Source: JAVVHE01 sp032249695
GTDB taxonomy: Bacteria; Pseudomonadota; Alphaproteobacteria; Sphingomonadales; Sphingomonadaceae
Direction of reading: 5' to 3'
Assembly: GCA_032249695.1 (NCBI GenBank)
Contig: JAVVHE010000002.1
Coordinates: 62,001-126,000 of the forward strand
Length of the DNA: 64,000 nt
The position numbers were made by a program, and so were the translations under genes. This document shows positions 54,884 through 62,578 of the stretch, piece by piece; within the stretch, counting starts at the first letter, position 1, and each line of letters opens with the position of its first letter. Below the pieces are notes generated by a model. It worked only from the letters and a program-made list of their open reading frames with translations. It searched no databases and was not told where the DNA came from.

Positions 54884-56283
54884 CAGAGCCTCAGCATCTC
54901 GCGGCGCCGCAGCGGCCGCGCGAACAGTTCGGCAAGGTCCCCGGCCTGGTCGAAGCCGTGGACAGGCGAGAAGACGAGCTCGATCGACCACTTGGTCGCC
55001 AGTCCCTCGGCTTCCAGCGGATTGGCCTGCCCCAGCCCGCAAACGGTGAGGTCGGGGCGCTCTGCGCGGATCGAATCGAGCTGGCGGTCGACGTCCCCGC
55101 CCTCGGCAACGCGCGTGCCCGCGGGGAGCAGCGCAAGATCGGGGCCAAGGATGCGTGTGTTGAGATAGGGCGTCGCGACGTCGACCGGGATCATCCCCAG
55201 CTCGGCCGCGAGGAAGCGCGCGAGCGGCACCTCCAGCTGGCTATCGGGCAGGAAGCTGATGCGCTTGCCCGCGAGCAGCGGACGGTAATGCTCCAGCGCG
55301 CGCTTGGCGCGCTCGCGGCCGGGCGCGATCGCAGCGTTGATGCGGAGATCCGGCACGCCGAACGCGCGCGCGGCGGCGTGCACCCATGCGGCGGTGCCTT
55401 CGGCGCCGAAGGGGAAAGGCGCCGGGATGCGCGTGGCGCCGCGCGCGTCGAGCGCGGTGGCGGTGGCGGTCAGGAACGGCTGCGCCAGGATGTACCGCGT
55501 GCCCCGGCCGACCGCAGGCAGCTCCATCGCGCGGCGGCCGGGCAGCGAGCGGGCGTTGATGCCCAACTCGGCGAACAGCCGGACAAACTGGTCCTCGACG
55601 ATATCGGGCAGCGCACCGACGATGATCAGGTCGGCGATGCCCGCTGCCGGGCCCGCCGCCTGCGGCGTGTCTGTCGCTCTCTCGCTCGCGGGAGAGGGCA
55701 AGGGCGCCTCCGGCACCAACGCTGCCAAGCAGGCGTCCTCGCCTTCGGTGAATGTCGTCTCGATGCCAGAGCCGGAGTAATTCAGCACGCGCACGCCGTG
55801 CACGCGATCGAGCCGCTGTGCGGCGCGATGCAGATCGAGCTTGATGACCTCCGACGGGCACGAGCCGACGAGGAACAGCGTGCGGATCTCGGGCCGCCGC
55901 GCGAGCAGGCGCGTGACGACCTTGTCGAGCTCGGCGTTGCAGTCGGCAAGACCCGCGAGGTCGCGCTCCTCGATGATCGCGGTCGCGAAGCGCGGCTCGG
56001 CGAAGATCATCACCCCCGCCGCCGACTGGATCAGGTGCGCGCAGGTGCGGCTGCCGACCACCAGGAAGAACGCGTCGGCCATCTTGCGGTGCAGCCAGAC
56101 GATGCCGGTCAGCCCGCAGAAGACCGCGCGCTGGCCGCGCTCACCTCCCCGGGACGGGGAGGGGGACAGGCCGCGATCGGCGAAAGGTGGAAGGGCCGCC
56201 GCGGGCGCCGAGATACCCCCGCCACGCTCTGCGCTGTCCCCCTCCCTCGCCGCGGGAGGTAACAGCTCGGCGAGCGCGCTCAC
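54883..56283 (-). CDS. bchN: Light-independent protochlorophyllide reductase subunit N
   Basis: The start GTG 56283 overlaps the bchF stop (GTGA), matching the operon style, and gives 466 residues, about 40 more than usual. Conserved BchN sequence begins only at G-Q-R-A-V-F-C-G-L-T-G-I-V-W-L-H-R-K, with the first cluster-ligand Cys there, then R-T-C-A-H-L-I-Q-S-A and V-G-S-C-P-S-E-V-I. The excess is an N-terminal stretch of about 45 residues encoded by a palindromic element and a short Pro/Ala insert near residue 200 (L-P-S-P-A-S-E-R-A). BchN and BchB form the NB heterotetramer that reduces protochlorophyllide. Confidence 0.94.
   Translation of the reverse strand: MSALAELLPPAAREGDSAERGGGISAPAAALPPFADRGLSPSPSRGGERGQRAVFCGLTGIVWLHRKMADAFFLVVGSRTCAHLIQSAAGVMIFAEPRFATAIIEERDLAGLADCNAELDKVVTRLLARRPEIRTLFLVGSCPSEVIKLDLHRAAQRLDRVHGVRVLNYSGSGIETTFTEGEDACLAALVPEAPLPSPASERATDTPQAAGPAAGIADLIIVGALPDIVEDQFVRLFAELGINARSLPGRRAMELPAVGRGTRYILAQPFLTATATALDARGATRIPAPFPFGAEGTAAWVHAAARAFGVPDLRINAAIAPGRERAKRALEHYRPLLAGKRISFLPDSQLEVPLARFLAAELGMIPVDVATPYLNTRILGPDLALLPAGTRVAEGGDVDRQLDSIRAERPDLTVCGLGQANPLEAEGLATKWSIELVFSPVHGFDQAGDLAELFARPLRRREMLRL
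55677..55696. repeat. Short imperfect palindrome inside bchN
   Basis: CTCTCTCGC (55677-55685) faces GCGGGAGAG (55688-55696), 8 of 9 positions paired. It encodes part of a 12-15 residue Pro/Ala/Ser insert not expected in the BchN core, and resembles the elements in bchB and bchH. Confidence 0.5.
56143..56260. repeat. Palindromic mini-element at the bchN 5' end (118 bp, 27-bp inverted ends)
   Basis: The left end 56143-56169 (ACCTCCCCGGGACGGGG, then AGGGGGACAG) and right end 56234-56260 are inverted copies that agree at about 22 of 27 positions, sharing ACCTCCC and GGGAGGGGGACAG. The element lies wholly inside the bchN frame just after the start codon and codes for the non-conserved N-terminal extension. 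Confidence 0.75.
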
Positions 56284-56795
56284 GCGGGCACCATGGTTGG
56301 CGGATTGGCCGTCGCGGCGTCGTCGCGGCGGGCCGCGCGAAGCTTCAGCAGAAACTGCGTCGCGTTGACCGCGTAGGCTGCGTAGGCCACGAGCGCGACG
56401 CCGAAGCGTTCGCCGGGTGCGGAGCCGCTCAGCAGCAGCACGACATAGCCGACGTGGAGCGCGATCACGCCGAAGCTGACCACGTCCTCCCAGAAGAAGG
56501 CGGGTGCGAACAGCCACACGCCGAACACGCGCTTTTCCCAGATCGAGCCGGTCACCATGATCGTCAGCAGGAAGCCCGTCTTGACGATCACCGACCCGTC
56601 GGCGGCGCTCTCGCCGGTGCCGGTCAGCAGCCAGCGTGCGATGAGGACAAGACTGACGGCGAAGGCCAGAAACTGCAACGGGGCGAGCACTGCCTGCACC
56701 GTCGTCCACGCGGTCGAGTCGCGGCGTTCGCGCTCCTCGGGCGAGTAGAGCGGGGCGCGGCGCGATCCAGTTCGAGTCCCAGTCTCTCGCATCAT
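56280..56795 (-). CDS. bchF: 2-Vinyl bacteriochlorophyllide hydratase
   Basis: This encodes 171 residues if started at ATG 56795 (ATG 56792 is equally possible; TTG 56813 adds 6 residues and lies too close to the AGGGAGG ribosome site). The BchF family signature is seen: Y-S-P-E-E-R-x-R-R-D-S, several hydrophobic spans (L-A-P-L-Q-F-L-A-F-A-V-S-L-V-L-I), K-T-G-F-L-L-T-I-M-V-T-G-S-I-W-E-K and F-A-P-A-F-F-W-E-D-V-V-S. It hydrates the C3 vinyl group. It is the first gene of the 13-gene minus-strand operon and the promoter upstream carries PpsR-like sites. Confidence 0.94.
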   Translation of the reverse strand: MMRETGTRTGSRRAPLYSPEERERRDSTAWTTVQAVLAPLQFLAFAVSLVLIARWLLTGTGESAADGSVIVKTGFLLTIMVTGSIWEKRVFGVWLFAPAFFWEDVVSFGVIALHVGYVVLLLSGSAPGERFGVALVAYAAYAVNATQFLLKLRAARRDDAATANPPTMVPA

Positions 56796-56831
56796 CGGCG
56801 CGGTTTTGCGCAACCTCCCTTGTCGTCCGGC

Positions 56832-56889
56832 AAGCTAGGGCGGCGGTCGCTAGAGTGTCAAGTCGCTTGGACGTAAAGGCCGATAGACA
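56832..56889 (-). promoter_or_regulatory. bchF operon promoter with two PpsR/CrtJ-like sites
   Basis: On the minus strand a TTGACA (56856-56861) is followed after 18 bases by TAGCTT (56832-56837), a plausible sigma-70 promoter. TGTC-N10-GACG at 56856-56873 is a one-mismatch PpsR site (TGT-N12-ACA), and CGT-N12-ACA at 56872-56889 is a second one-mismatch site directly next to it. The first covers the -35 box, so PpsR binding would block polymerase. Confidence 0.6.
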
Positions 56890-57248
56890 AAGCTGCACAG
56901 CGGCGGCCAGGCGAGTCGCGCGGCGGGCGATCTGAAACGCCTGTGGACGGACTGAAGCGTCAAGCACGCTGCACGGGCTCCGCCGCCACCGCTGCCTGCG
57001 CCGCGATCGAACGCCGCGCCTTGCGCCGGCGTTTTGTCGATAAGCGTGTGACGTCGCGGGCTTGGCTGTCGATTTCAGGCCGATTCTGTCCTCGAACGAA
57101 GGCGCGCACGTGTCGTCGGATGCTGTGCTGGCGGTTGCGTCGATGCGAAATTGGGTGTTAGCTCTAGATGTCCGGAAGCGTAATGCCCGTTAAGAGGCGC
57201 TCCGGCCGGGTCGGGAATTTCCCCGTGCCCAACGGTCGGAGGGACCGT
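56890..57248. other. Leader region upstream of ppaA/aerR
   Basis: There is no convincing gene here; a 72-residue open frame at 56943-57161 is Arg/Cys-rich and codon-unlike. TTGCGT (57135-57140) with TTAGCT (57158-57163) at 17-base spacing is a weak candidate promoter for the regulators. No TGT-N12-ACA site is present in this part. Confidence 0.35.
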
Positions 57249-58166
57249 ATGGCGACTGTTTCGTTAGGGCTGGCGCAGCGGGTCGGAGGCTGGGTCGAAC
57301 GGTTGCCGAGCTGGCGCGAGGCGGTGCGGCTGCGCCGGAATACGGGCCACTCCGACGAGCCCCATGGGCCGGTTGCCCGGATTGTTGAGGACGAGATCCT
57401 GCCGCGGCTGCTGCTTGGCCCGGCGATGCAGGCGGCGGGCGCGGGCCTGCGCGATCACCCGCCGCGCGACCTGTCCGGCGGCACCCCGATCGCGATCGCG
57501 CAGCGCGAGGCCGACGCCTTCGCGCCGCGGCTGCTGACGACGGAAACGCTTGACCTGCTTACGGAAGTTGAAGCTCTGCTCGCCCGCGGCGTGCCCGTCC
57601 GCTCGGTGCTTCTCGATCTGTTCGTGCCGACGGCGCGGCGCTTGGGCGAGCAGTGGGAGGACGATACGATCAGCTTCGTCGAGGTGACGATGGGGCTGTG
57701 GCGGCTGCAGGAGCTGACCCGCGAGATCACCGCCACCCACGCGCCCGCGCCGGGGCCGGACGCGCCCGCGGTGCTGCTGTGCATGATTCCCGGCGACCAG
57801 CACAGCTTCGGCCCGCTGATCCTTGAGGAGAGCTTCCGCCTCGCCGGGTGGCGCACTCAGCTGGTGACCGACGCGGTCTCTACCGACGAGCTGACCGCGC
57901 AGGCAGCGGGCGGCTATTATGACGCGATCACGCTCAGCGTCGCGCAGGCCGGCCAGTGTCAAGCCGCGGAATCGCTGATTTCCGCGCTGCGCACCTGGTC
58001 GCTCAATCCGCTGTCGCTGATCCTGGTGGGCGGCCCTGCGATCGGCGGCGACGAAGCGCTCGCCCGCGCACTCGGAGCCGACGAAACGGCGGCCGACGCA
58101 GCATCCGCCGTCCAGCTTGCCGAGGAGCATCACCGAGCGACCGTGGCCGCTTCGGCCCGTTGCTGA
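57249..58166 (+). CDS. ppaA: Cobalamin-binding photosynthesis regulator AerR/PpaA
   Basis: I start at ATG 57249 because GGAGGG lies at ideal spacing before it; an in-frame ATG at 57168 lacks one. The 305-residue protein has the B12-binding cap helices with W-E-D-D-T-I-S-F-V-E-V-T-M-G-L-W, then a Rossmann-type domain with G-D-Q-H-S-F-G (His185). In AerR/PpaA that His coordinates cobalamin and adenosyl- versus hydroxo-B12 gives light sensitivity. Known homologues antagonise the PpsR/CrtJ repressor. The next gene is ppsR, 25 bases downstream, so regulator and target are co-expressed. Confidence 0.93.
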   Translation: MATVSLGLAQRVGGWVERLPSWREAVRLRRNTGHSDEPHGPVARIVEDEILPRLLLGPAMQAAGAGLRDHPPRDLSGGTPIAIAQREADAFAPRLLTTETLDLLTEVEALLARGVPVRSVLLDLFVPTARRLGEQWEDDTISFVEVTMGLWRLQELTREITATHAPAPGPDAPAVLLCMIPGDQHSFGPLILEESFRLAGWRTQLVTDAVSTDELTAQAAGGYYDAITLSVAQAGQCQAAESLISALRTWSLNPLSLILVGGPAIGGDEALARALGADETAADAASAVQLAEEHHRATVAASARC

Positions 58167-58191
58167 ACCCTCTGACCCACGGGGAGCCCGT

Positions 58192-59595
58192 TTGGACTCG
58201 ACGCCCGCCTGGCCCGAACCGCTCCCATTCCGCCGCGCCGCGGACTGGCTGGGTGCGCTCGGCGCAGCGACGGCGCGGGTGATCGCGGCGGCCGCCGACG
58301 TTACGCTGGTGCTCGACGCCGAGGGGGTGATCTTCGATCTGGCCGCAGCCAGTCCCGAGCTGGCAGCGTTGGGCATCGCCGACTGGATCGGCCGCCGCTG
58401 GACCGATACCGTGGCGCCCGACAGTAGAGTCAAAGTAGCGGAAATGCTGGAGGATCGCGTCCGGCCGCGCCGCTGGCGGCAGGTCAACCAGTTGATCGCG
58501 GGCGGCGAGATCCCGCTGCGCTTCATCGCGATGGAGGCCGGCCCCGACGGCCGGATGCTCGCGGTCGGGCGCGATCTGCGCGCTGCGGCCGAGCTGCAGC
58601 AGCGGCTGATCCAGGCGCAGCAGGCGATGGAGCGCGACCATTTGGCGCTGCGCCAGGCCGAGACGCGCTACCGCGCGCTGTTCGATCTGTCGGGCGAACC
58701 CATGATGATCGTGGACGCCGAAACCCGCCGCGTGATCGAGGCGAACCGCGCAGCGCTGGCGCTGACTGCACGCGACGGCTGGACGGGCGAGCCGCTGTCG
58801 GCGCTGGCGCAGGACCGCGACCGCGAAGCGGTGATGGTGGGCGTGGGAGCAGCGCTGGTCAGCGACAAGGCGCAGCCCGTGCTAGTGCGGCTGGCGGCCG
58901 ACGGCCGCCGCATCCGGCTGTCGCTCTCGCTGTTCCGACAGGGGCGGGCGAGCTATCTGCTGGCGCGGCTGCTGCCCGAAGGCGGCGCGCCCGCGGCGGG
59001 CGACGCCAGCTGGGCCGAGCGTGTTCCTGATCCGTTCGTGCTGACCGACGACTCGATGACCGTCATCACCGCCAACGCCGCGTTCCTGGAACTGGTCGGC
59101 GCCGCGCGGCCCGAGGACGTGGAAGGGCGGCCGCTGGCGCAGTATCTGGGGCGCCCGGGGATCGATGGCCCGCTGATGGCAGCGCAGCTGCGCGAGCATG
59201 GATTCTTAAGGAAATTCGGGACGTTAGCCTTCGGGCGCTTCGGGGCGCAGGACGAAGTCGAAGTATCGGCCGCAGCGACGCCAGAGGGCGACGCGGTGCG
59301 CTACAGCTTCACGCTGCGCCCAGCGCCGCTGCGGCGCGAGGTGCCGGTGACCAACCTGGACCACCCCAGCTCGATCGAGCAGCTGACCCAGCTCGTCGGC
59401 CGTATGAGCCTGAAAGACATCGTCCGCGAATCGACCGACCTGATCGAGCGGCTCTGCATCGAGGCGGCGCTGCGCTACACCAGCGACAACCGCGCGAACG
59501 CAGCCGAAATCCTGGGCCTTAGCCGCCAGGGGCTCTATTCCAAGCTCAACCGCTTCGGCATGGCGCGCGCGGGCGCCGGCGACGAGGAAAGCTAG
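58192..59595 (+). CDS. ppsR: Redox/light repressor PpsR (CrtJ)
   Basis: The start TTG 58192 has GGGGAG 5 bases upstream and gives 467 residues, the family length. It has N-terminal, first and second PAS domains (about residues 20-130, 155-270, 275-390), a coiled Q-linker between the first two (L-Q-Q-R-L-I-Q-A-Q-Q), and a Fis-like C-terminal helix-turn-helix (N-A-A-E-I-L-G-L-S-R-Q-G-L-Y-S-K-L). PpsR represses bch, crt and puc genes through TGT-N12-ACA sites. The only Cys in the protein is Cys422 in the DNA-binding domain, equivalent to the CrtJ HTH cysteine; the PAS-domain Cys used for an intramolecular disulfide elsewhere is absent. Confidence 0.95.
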   Translation: MDSTPAWPEPLPFRRAADWLGALGAATARVIAAAADVTLVLDAEGVIFDLAAASPELAALGIADWIGRRWTDTVAPDSRVKVAEMLEDRVRPRRWRQVNQLIAGGEIPLRFIAMEAGPDGRMLAVGRDLRAAAELQQRLIQAQQAMERDHLALRQAETRYRALFDLSGEPMMIVDAETRRVIEANRAALALTARDGWTGEPLSALAQDRDREAVMVGVGAALVSDKAQPVLVRLAADGRRIRLSLSLFRQGRASYLLARLLPEGGAPAAGDASWAERVPDPFVLTDDSMTVITANAAFLELVGAARPEDVEGRPLAQYLGRPGIDGPLMAAQLREHGFLRKFGTLAFGRFGAQDEVEVSAAATPEGDAVRYSFTLRPAPLRREVPVTNLDHPSSIEQLTQLVGRMSLKDIVRESTDLIERLCIEAALRYTSDNRANAAEILGLSRQGLYSKLNRFGMARAGAGDEES

Positions 59596-59931
59596 CGACC
59601 GTTGCCTCCACTGCCACGATTGCCACGCGCGGACGGGCCCATTTCCACCCGTTTGGCAGGGTGTGGCAGGGTGTTTCCACGCCTTCACGGCGGCGTTATC
59701 GACCTCAAGCGCACGCATAACTGCGGTTAAACTCTGCCCGTCGCTGTTTCCGGCACCGACTGCACCGGGTCCCGCGCCCGATCCCGGAGCGGGCCGTCCA
59801 TTCGCGGCCGCGCCGGACGGCGTAGGGCGCGGAAAGGCTGACCCCGGCCAGACCGCGATCGGGCCGGGCTGATCCCCGACGATCGAGTCGGCGCCTCCGT
59901 CGCCCGCTCAACTCAACCGGACGATCCTGAT
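59596..59931. other. Intergenic region between ppsR and bchG
   Basis: No gene is supported here. A 10-base unit GGCAGGGTGT is exactly duplicated in tandem at 59655-59674, and two TGCCAC copies at 59612-59626 face it in inverted orientation, so the RNA could fold just after the ppsR stop. This might serve as a weak terminator, though no T-run is present. The remaining 250 bases are featureless GC-rich DNA. Confidence 0.4.
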
Positions 59932-59972
59932 TGTCCACGCGCGTTGACACTGCCTCGGCCCGGGCATAGCCT
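59932..59972 (+). promoter_or_regulatory. bchG promoter with perfect PpsR site
   Basis: TGTC-N10-GACA at 59932-59949 is a perfect match to the PpsR/CrtJ palindrome TGT-N12-ACA. Its right half is the end of a consensus -35 TTGACA (59944-59949), followed after 17 bases by TAGCCT (59967-59972). The bchG ATG at 59982 lies only 10 bases further, so the transcript leader would be very short. Confidence 0.65.
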
Positions 59973-59981
59973 CGTTGTCTG

Positions 59982-60890
59982 ATGCAGCCCGCTGTGCGCC
60001 TTGCCGATCGGCCGTCCATGCCTGCGCTGCGCGACGTGCTGGCGCTTCTGAAGCCGCTGACGTGGTTCCCGCCGATGTGGGCCTTCCTGTGCGGTGCGGT
60101 GTCGGCGCCGGAAGCGGTGGGGCGTCATTGGGACCTGCTGATCCTCGGCGCGCTGCTGTGCGGCCCGTTCGTCTGCGGCGCGTCGCAGGCTGCGAACGAC
60201 TGGTACGACCGCCACGTCGATGCGCTGAACGAACCCAACCGTCCGATCCCGTCGGGCCGCATCCCCGGTTGCTGGGGCCTCGCCATCGCGCTCATCGGTT
60301 CGGCCGCCAGCCTGTTGCTCGCTGCGGCCATGGGCGGGGTGCTGGTGCTGGTGGCGACGCTCGCTGCGCTCGCCTGCGGCTGGGCCTACAGCATGCCCCC
60401 CGTTCGCCTGAAGATGAGCGGGCTGTGGGGCCCGGGCGTCACCGGCCTCGCCTATGAGAGCCTCGCCTGGTTCACGGGCGCCGCGCTGCTGTCGGGCGGC
60501 GCGTGGCCGGGCTGGCCGACGACGATCCTCGCGCTGCTCTACGGTCTGGGCGCGCACGGGATCATGACGTTGAACGATTTCAAGGCGGTCGAGGGGGACC
60601 GGCAGATGGGCATCCGCTCGCTGCCCGTGGTGCTGGGCGTCGACCGCGCGGCGCGCGTCGCGTGCGTGGTGATGGCGGTGCCGCAGCTGCTGGTGATGGC
60701 GCTGCTTGCCGCCTGGGGCCATGCGCTGCCAGCGACGCTCGTCGCGGCTGCGCTCGCCGCGCAGCTGGCGCTGATGCCGCGGCTGCTGCGCGATCCGCTG
60801 GGCCAGACGCCGTGGTATCATGCGACGGGAACCTCGCTGTCGGTGCTGGGCATGATGGCCGCCGCGCTTGGGCTGGGGGGCGTGATCTGA
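59982..60890 (+). CDS. bchG: Bacteriochlorophyll synthase (tail prenyltransferase)
   Basis: This 302-residue UbiA-family membrane prenyltransferase has about 8-9 hydrophobic spans. The first Asp-rich motif is N-D-W-Y-D-R-H-V-D-A-L-N-E-P-N-R-P-I-P-S-G-R, diagnostic of chlorophyll synthases, and the second is L-N-D-F-K-A-V-E-G-D. It attaches geranylgeranyl (or phytyl) diphosphate to bacteriochlorophyllide a. The stop overlaps the bchP2 start (TGATG). Length is normal. Confidence 0.95.
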   Translation: MQPAVRLADRPSMPALRDVLALLKPLTWFPPMWAFLCGAVSAPEAVGRHWDLLILGALLCGPFVCGASQAANDWYDRHVDALNEPNRPIPSGRIPGCWGLAIALIGSAASLLLAAAMGGVLVLVATLAALACGWAYSMPPVRLKMSGLWGPGVTGLAYESLAWFTGAALLSGGAWPGWPTTILALLYGLGAHGIMTLNDFKAVEGDRQMGIRSLPVVLGVDRAARVACVVMAVPQLLVMALLAAWGHALPATLVAAALAAQLALMPRLLRDPLGQTPWYHATGTSLSVLGMMAAALGLGGVI

Positions 60891-62569
60891 TGGAGCCGCG
60901 CGGCGACAGCGCCATTGCTGCCCACGTCCCGTGCGCGCAAGGGGACCGGCCTGCGCACGACGATGGTGGAGGGGCCGGGCGGTCGGCCGTCCCCGGCGGT
61001 GTCGCTGCGCGGTCTGCCGCCGGGCCGCTCCACCGTCGGGCCGCGCCCGGCGGTCCCGCTTCCCAAGCCGAGCCTCGCTCGGACGTTGCGCGGCGGCTCG
61101 GCTGGTTCGGCATTGCGCGGCTGGGGCTGGTGCAGGCGTCAATCGGGGCGGTGGTGATGCTGGGGACGGTCGTCCTCAACCGCGTGATGGTCGTCGAAAT
61201 GGGCGCGGCCGCAGCGATCCCCGCCGGCCTGATCGCCTGGCATTATGCGGTGCAGCTGGCCCGGCCGCTGTGGGGGCATGGCAGCGACCGTGCCGGGCGG
61301 CGCACGCCGTGGATCGTCGGCGGCATGGTGCTGCTGGCAGCCGGAGCGCTGATCGCGACGCAGGCGACGCTGCTGATGCGCGGCGAGCGGGCGCTGGGCA
61401 CGCTGGTGGGGGTGCTGGGCTTCGCGGCGATCGGAGCGGGCGTCGGCTGCGCGGGCACGTCGCTGTTGGCGCTGCTCGCCGCGCGCGTTCACGATGCGCA
61501 GCGCGCCGGAGCGGCTGCGACGTGCTGGATCCTGATGATCGCGGGGATCGTGGTCGCCGCGGGGATCACCGGGCGGTTGCTGGAGCCCTATTCGGAGGCT
61601 GCGCTGTGGGGTGCGGTCGCGCGGGTGTGCGCGGTGGCGGTGGTGCTGCCGGTGCTGGCGCTGTGGGGGGTGGAGCATCGCGTGCCCTCTCGCGTCCGCC
61701 GGATCGGGACCGGCGGGCCGGCGCCGAGCGCTGCCTTCCGTCACGCCCACGCGCTTGCGGCAGCGGGACCGGCCGCGCCGGCGGCCCGGGAGCGGGACGG
61801 GTTCAGAGCCGCCTTCCGCTCGATGTGGGCCGAGCCGGCTGCGCGCCGCTTCACCGGTTTCGTGTTCCTGTCGATGCTGGCCTATTCGGTGCAGGATCTG
61901 ATCGTCGAACCGTTCGGCGGCCTCGTCTTCGGGCTGACGCCGGGCCAGTCGACCAGCCTTGCGAGCGTGCAGCATGGCGGCGTGCTTGTCGGGATGATCG
62001 CGGCTGGCCTCGGCGCGAGCGTGCTCGCCAGGCGCGGCTACGCCCGGCTCGATCTCTGGATGGTCGGCGGCTGTATCGGCGCGGCGCTGGCGCTGCTGCT
62101 GCTGGCGCAGGCGGTGCCCGGCTGGCCGCTGCGGCCGGTGCTGATGCTGCTGGGCTTTTCAAACGGCGTGTTCACCGTGTCGGCGATCGGATCGATGGTC
62201 GGCCTGGCGGGCAGCCAGGGCCACGGCGCGGCGGGGGTGCGCATGGGCGTGTTCGGAGCCGCGCAGGCGGTGGCGTTCGGGCTGGGCGGGCTGATCGGCG
62301 CGGTTGGCGTGCAGCTGCTGCGCATCGCGGTCGAGACCGCAACCGCATTCCACACGATGTTCGCCATCGAAGCCGCGCTGTTCCTGGGCGCAGCGCTGCT
62401 GGCCAGAACGATCCTTCCCGAAACGGGGAGGGGGACGACTCGGGCGTCGCTCGGGGCGAAGGAGGGAGCGCGGACGCCTGGCTGCCGCGTCGAAACGGCT
62501 CCGCTGCGCTCGGCCGTCCCCACCACCGCGCAGCGCGCGGTCCCCCTCGCCGTGCCGGGGAGGAGCTAG
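60890..62569 (+). CDS. PucC/LhaA-family transporter (BchP2-type) between bchG and bchP
   Basis: This encodes 559 residues from ATG 60890, overlapping the bchG stop. Membrane topology and motifs match the PucC/BCD family: L-N-R-V-M-V-V-E-M-G, W-G-H-G-S-D-R-A-G-R-R-T-P-W, and about 12 spans from residue 75 to 515. Genes of this family between bchG and bchP are often labelled bchP2 or pucC and are thought to help pigment delivery to antennae. The protein is about 80-100 residues longer than usual: the first 67 and last 50 residues are low-complexity and coincide with inverted-repeat DNA at both ends. GTG codons near 61129 could be the true start if the extension is not translated. Confidence 0.88.
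   Translation: MEPRGDSAIAAHVPCAQGDRPAHDDGGGAGRSAVPGGVAARSAAGPLHRRAAPGGPASQAEPRSDVARRLGWFGIARLGLVQASIGAVVMLGTVVLNRVMVVEMGAAAAIPAGLIAWHYAVQLARPLWGHGSDRAGRRTPWIVGGMVLLAAGALIATQATLLMRGERALGTLVGVLGFAAIGAGVGCAGTSLLALLAARVHDAQRAGAAATCWILMIAGIVVAAGITGRLLEPYSEAALWGAVARVCAVAVVLPVLALWGVEHRVPSRVRRIGTGGPAPSAAFRHAHALAAAGPAAPAARERDGFRAAFRSMWAEPAARRFTGFVFLSMLAYSVQDLIVEPFGGLVFGLTPGQSTSLASVQHGGVLVGMIAAGLGASVLARRGYARLDLWMVGGCIGAALALLLLAQAVPGWPLRPVLMLLGFSNGVFTVSAIGSMVGLAGSQGHGAAGVRMGVFGAAQAVAFGLGGLIGAVGVQLLRIAVETATAFHTMFAIEAALFLGAALLARTILPETGRGTTRASLGAKEGARTPGCRVETAPLRSAVPTTAQRAVPLAVPGRS
60965..61034. repeat. Inverted repeat in the bchP2 5' extension
   Basis: An 18-base arm at 60965-60982 and its inverted partner at 61017-61034 pair at 16 of 18 positions around a 34-base loop. 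The structure lies inside the non-conserved N-terminal extension of the transporter. Its sequence differs from the GGGAGGGGGAC family seen at the 3' end. Confidence 0.55.
62411..62564. repeat. Palindromic mini-element at the bchP2 3' end (154 bp)
   Basis: Left arm 62411-62438 and right arm 62537-62564 are inverted copies of 28 bases agreeing at about 21-22 positions, with the core GAGGGGGAC shared with the bchN element. It supplies the Arg/Ala/Thr-rich tail of the transporter and ends 2 bases before the TAG stop. Confidence 0.7.
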
Positions 62570-62578
62570 GGAGGCGAC

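Noticed and set aside
56943..57161. 72-residue open frame upstream of ppaA
   Set aside because: Arg/Cys-rich, no ribosome site, no recognisable motif; probably leader DNA.
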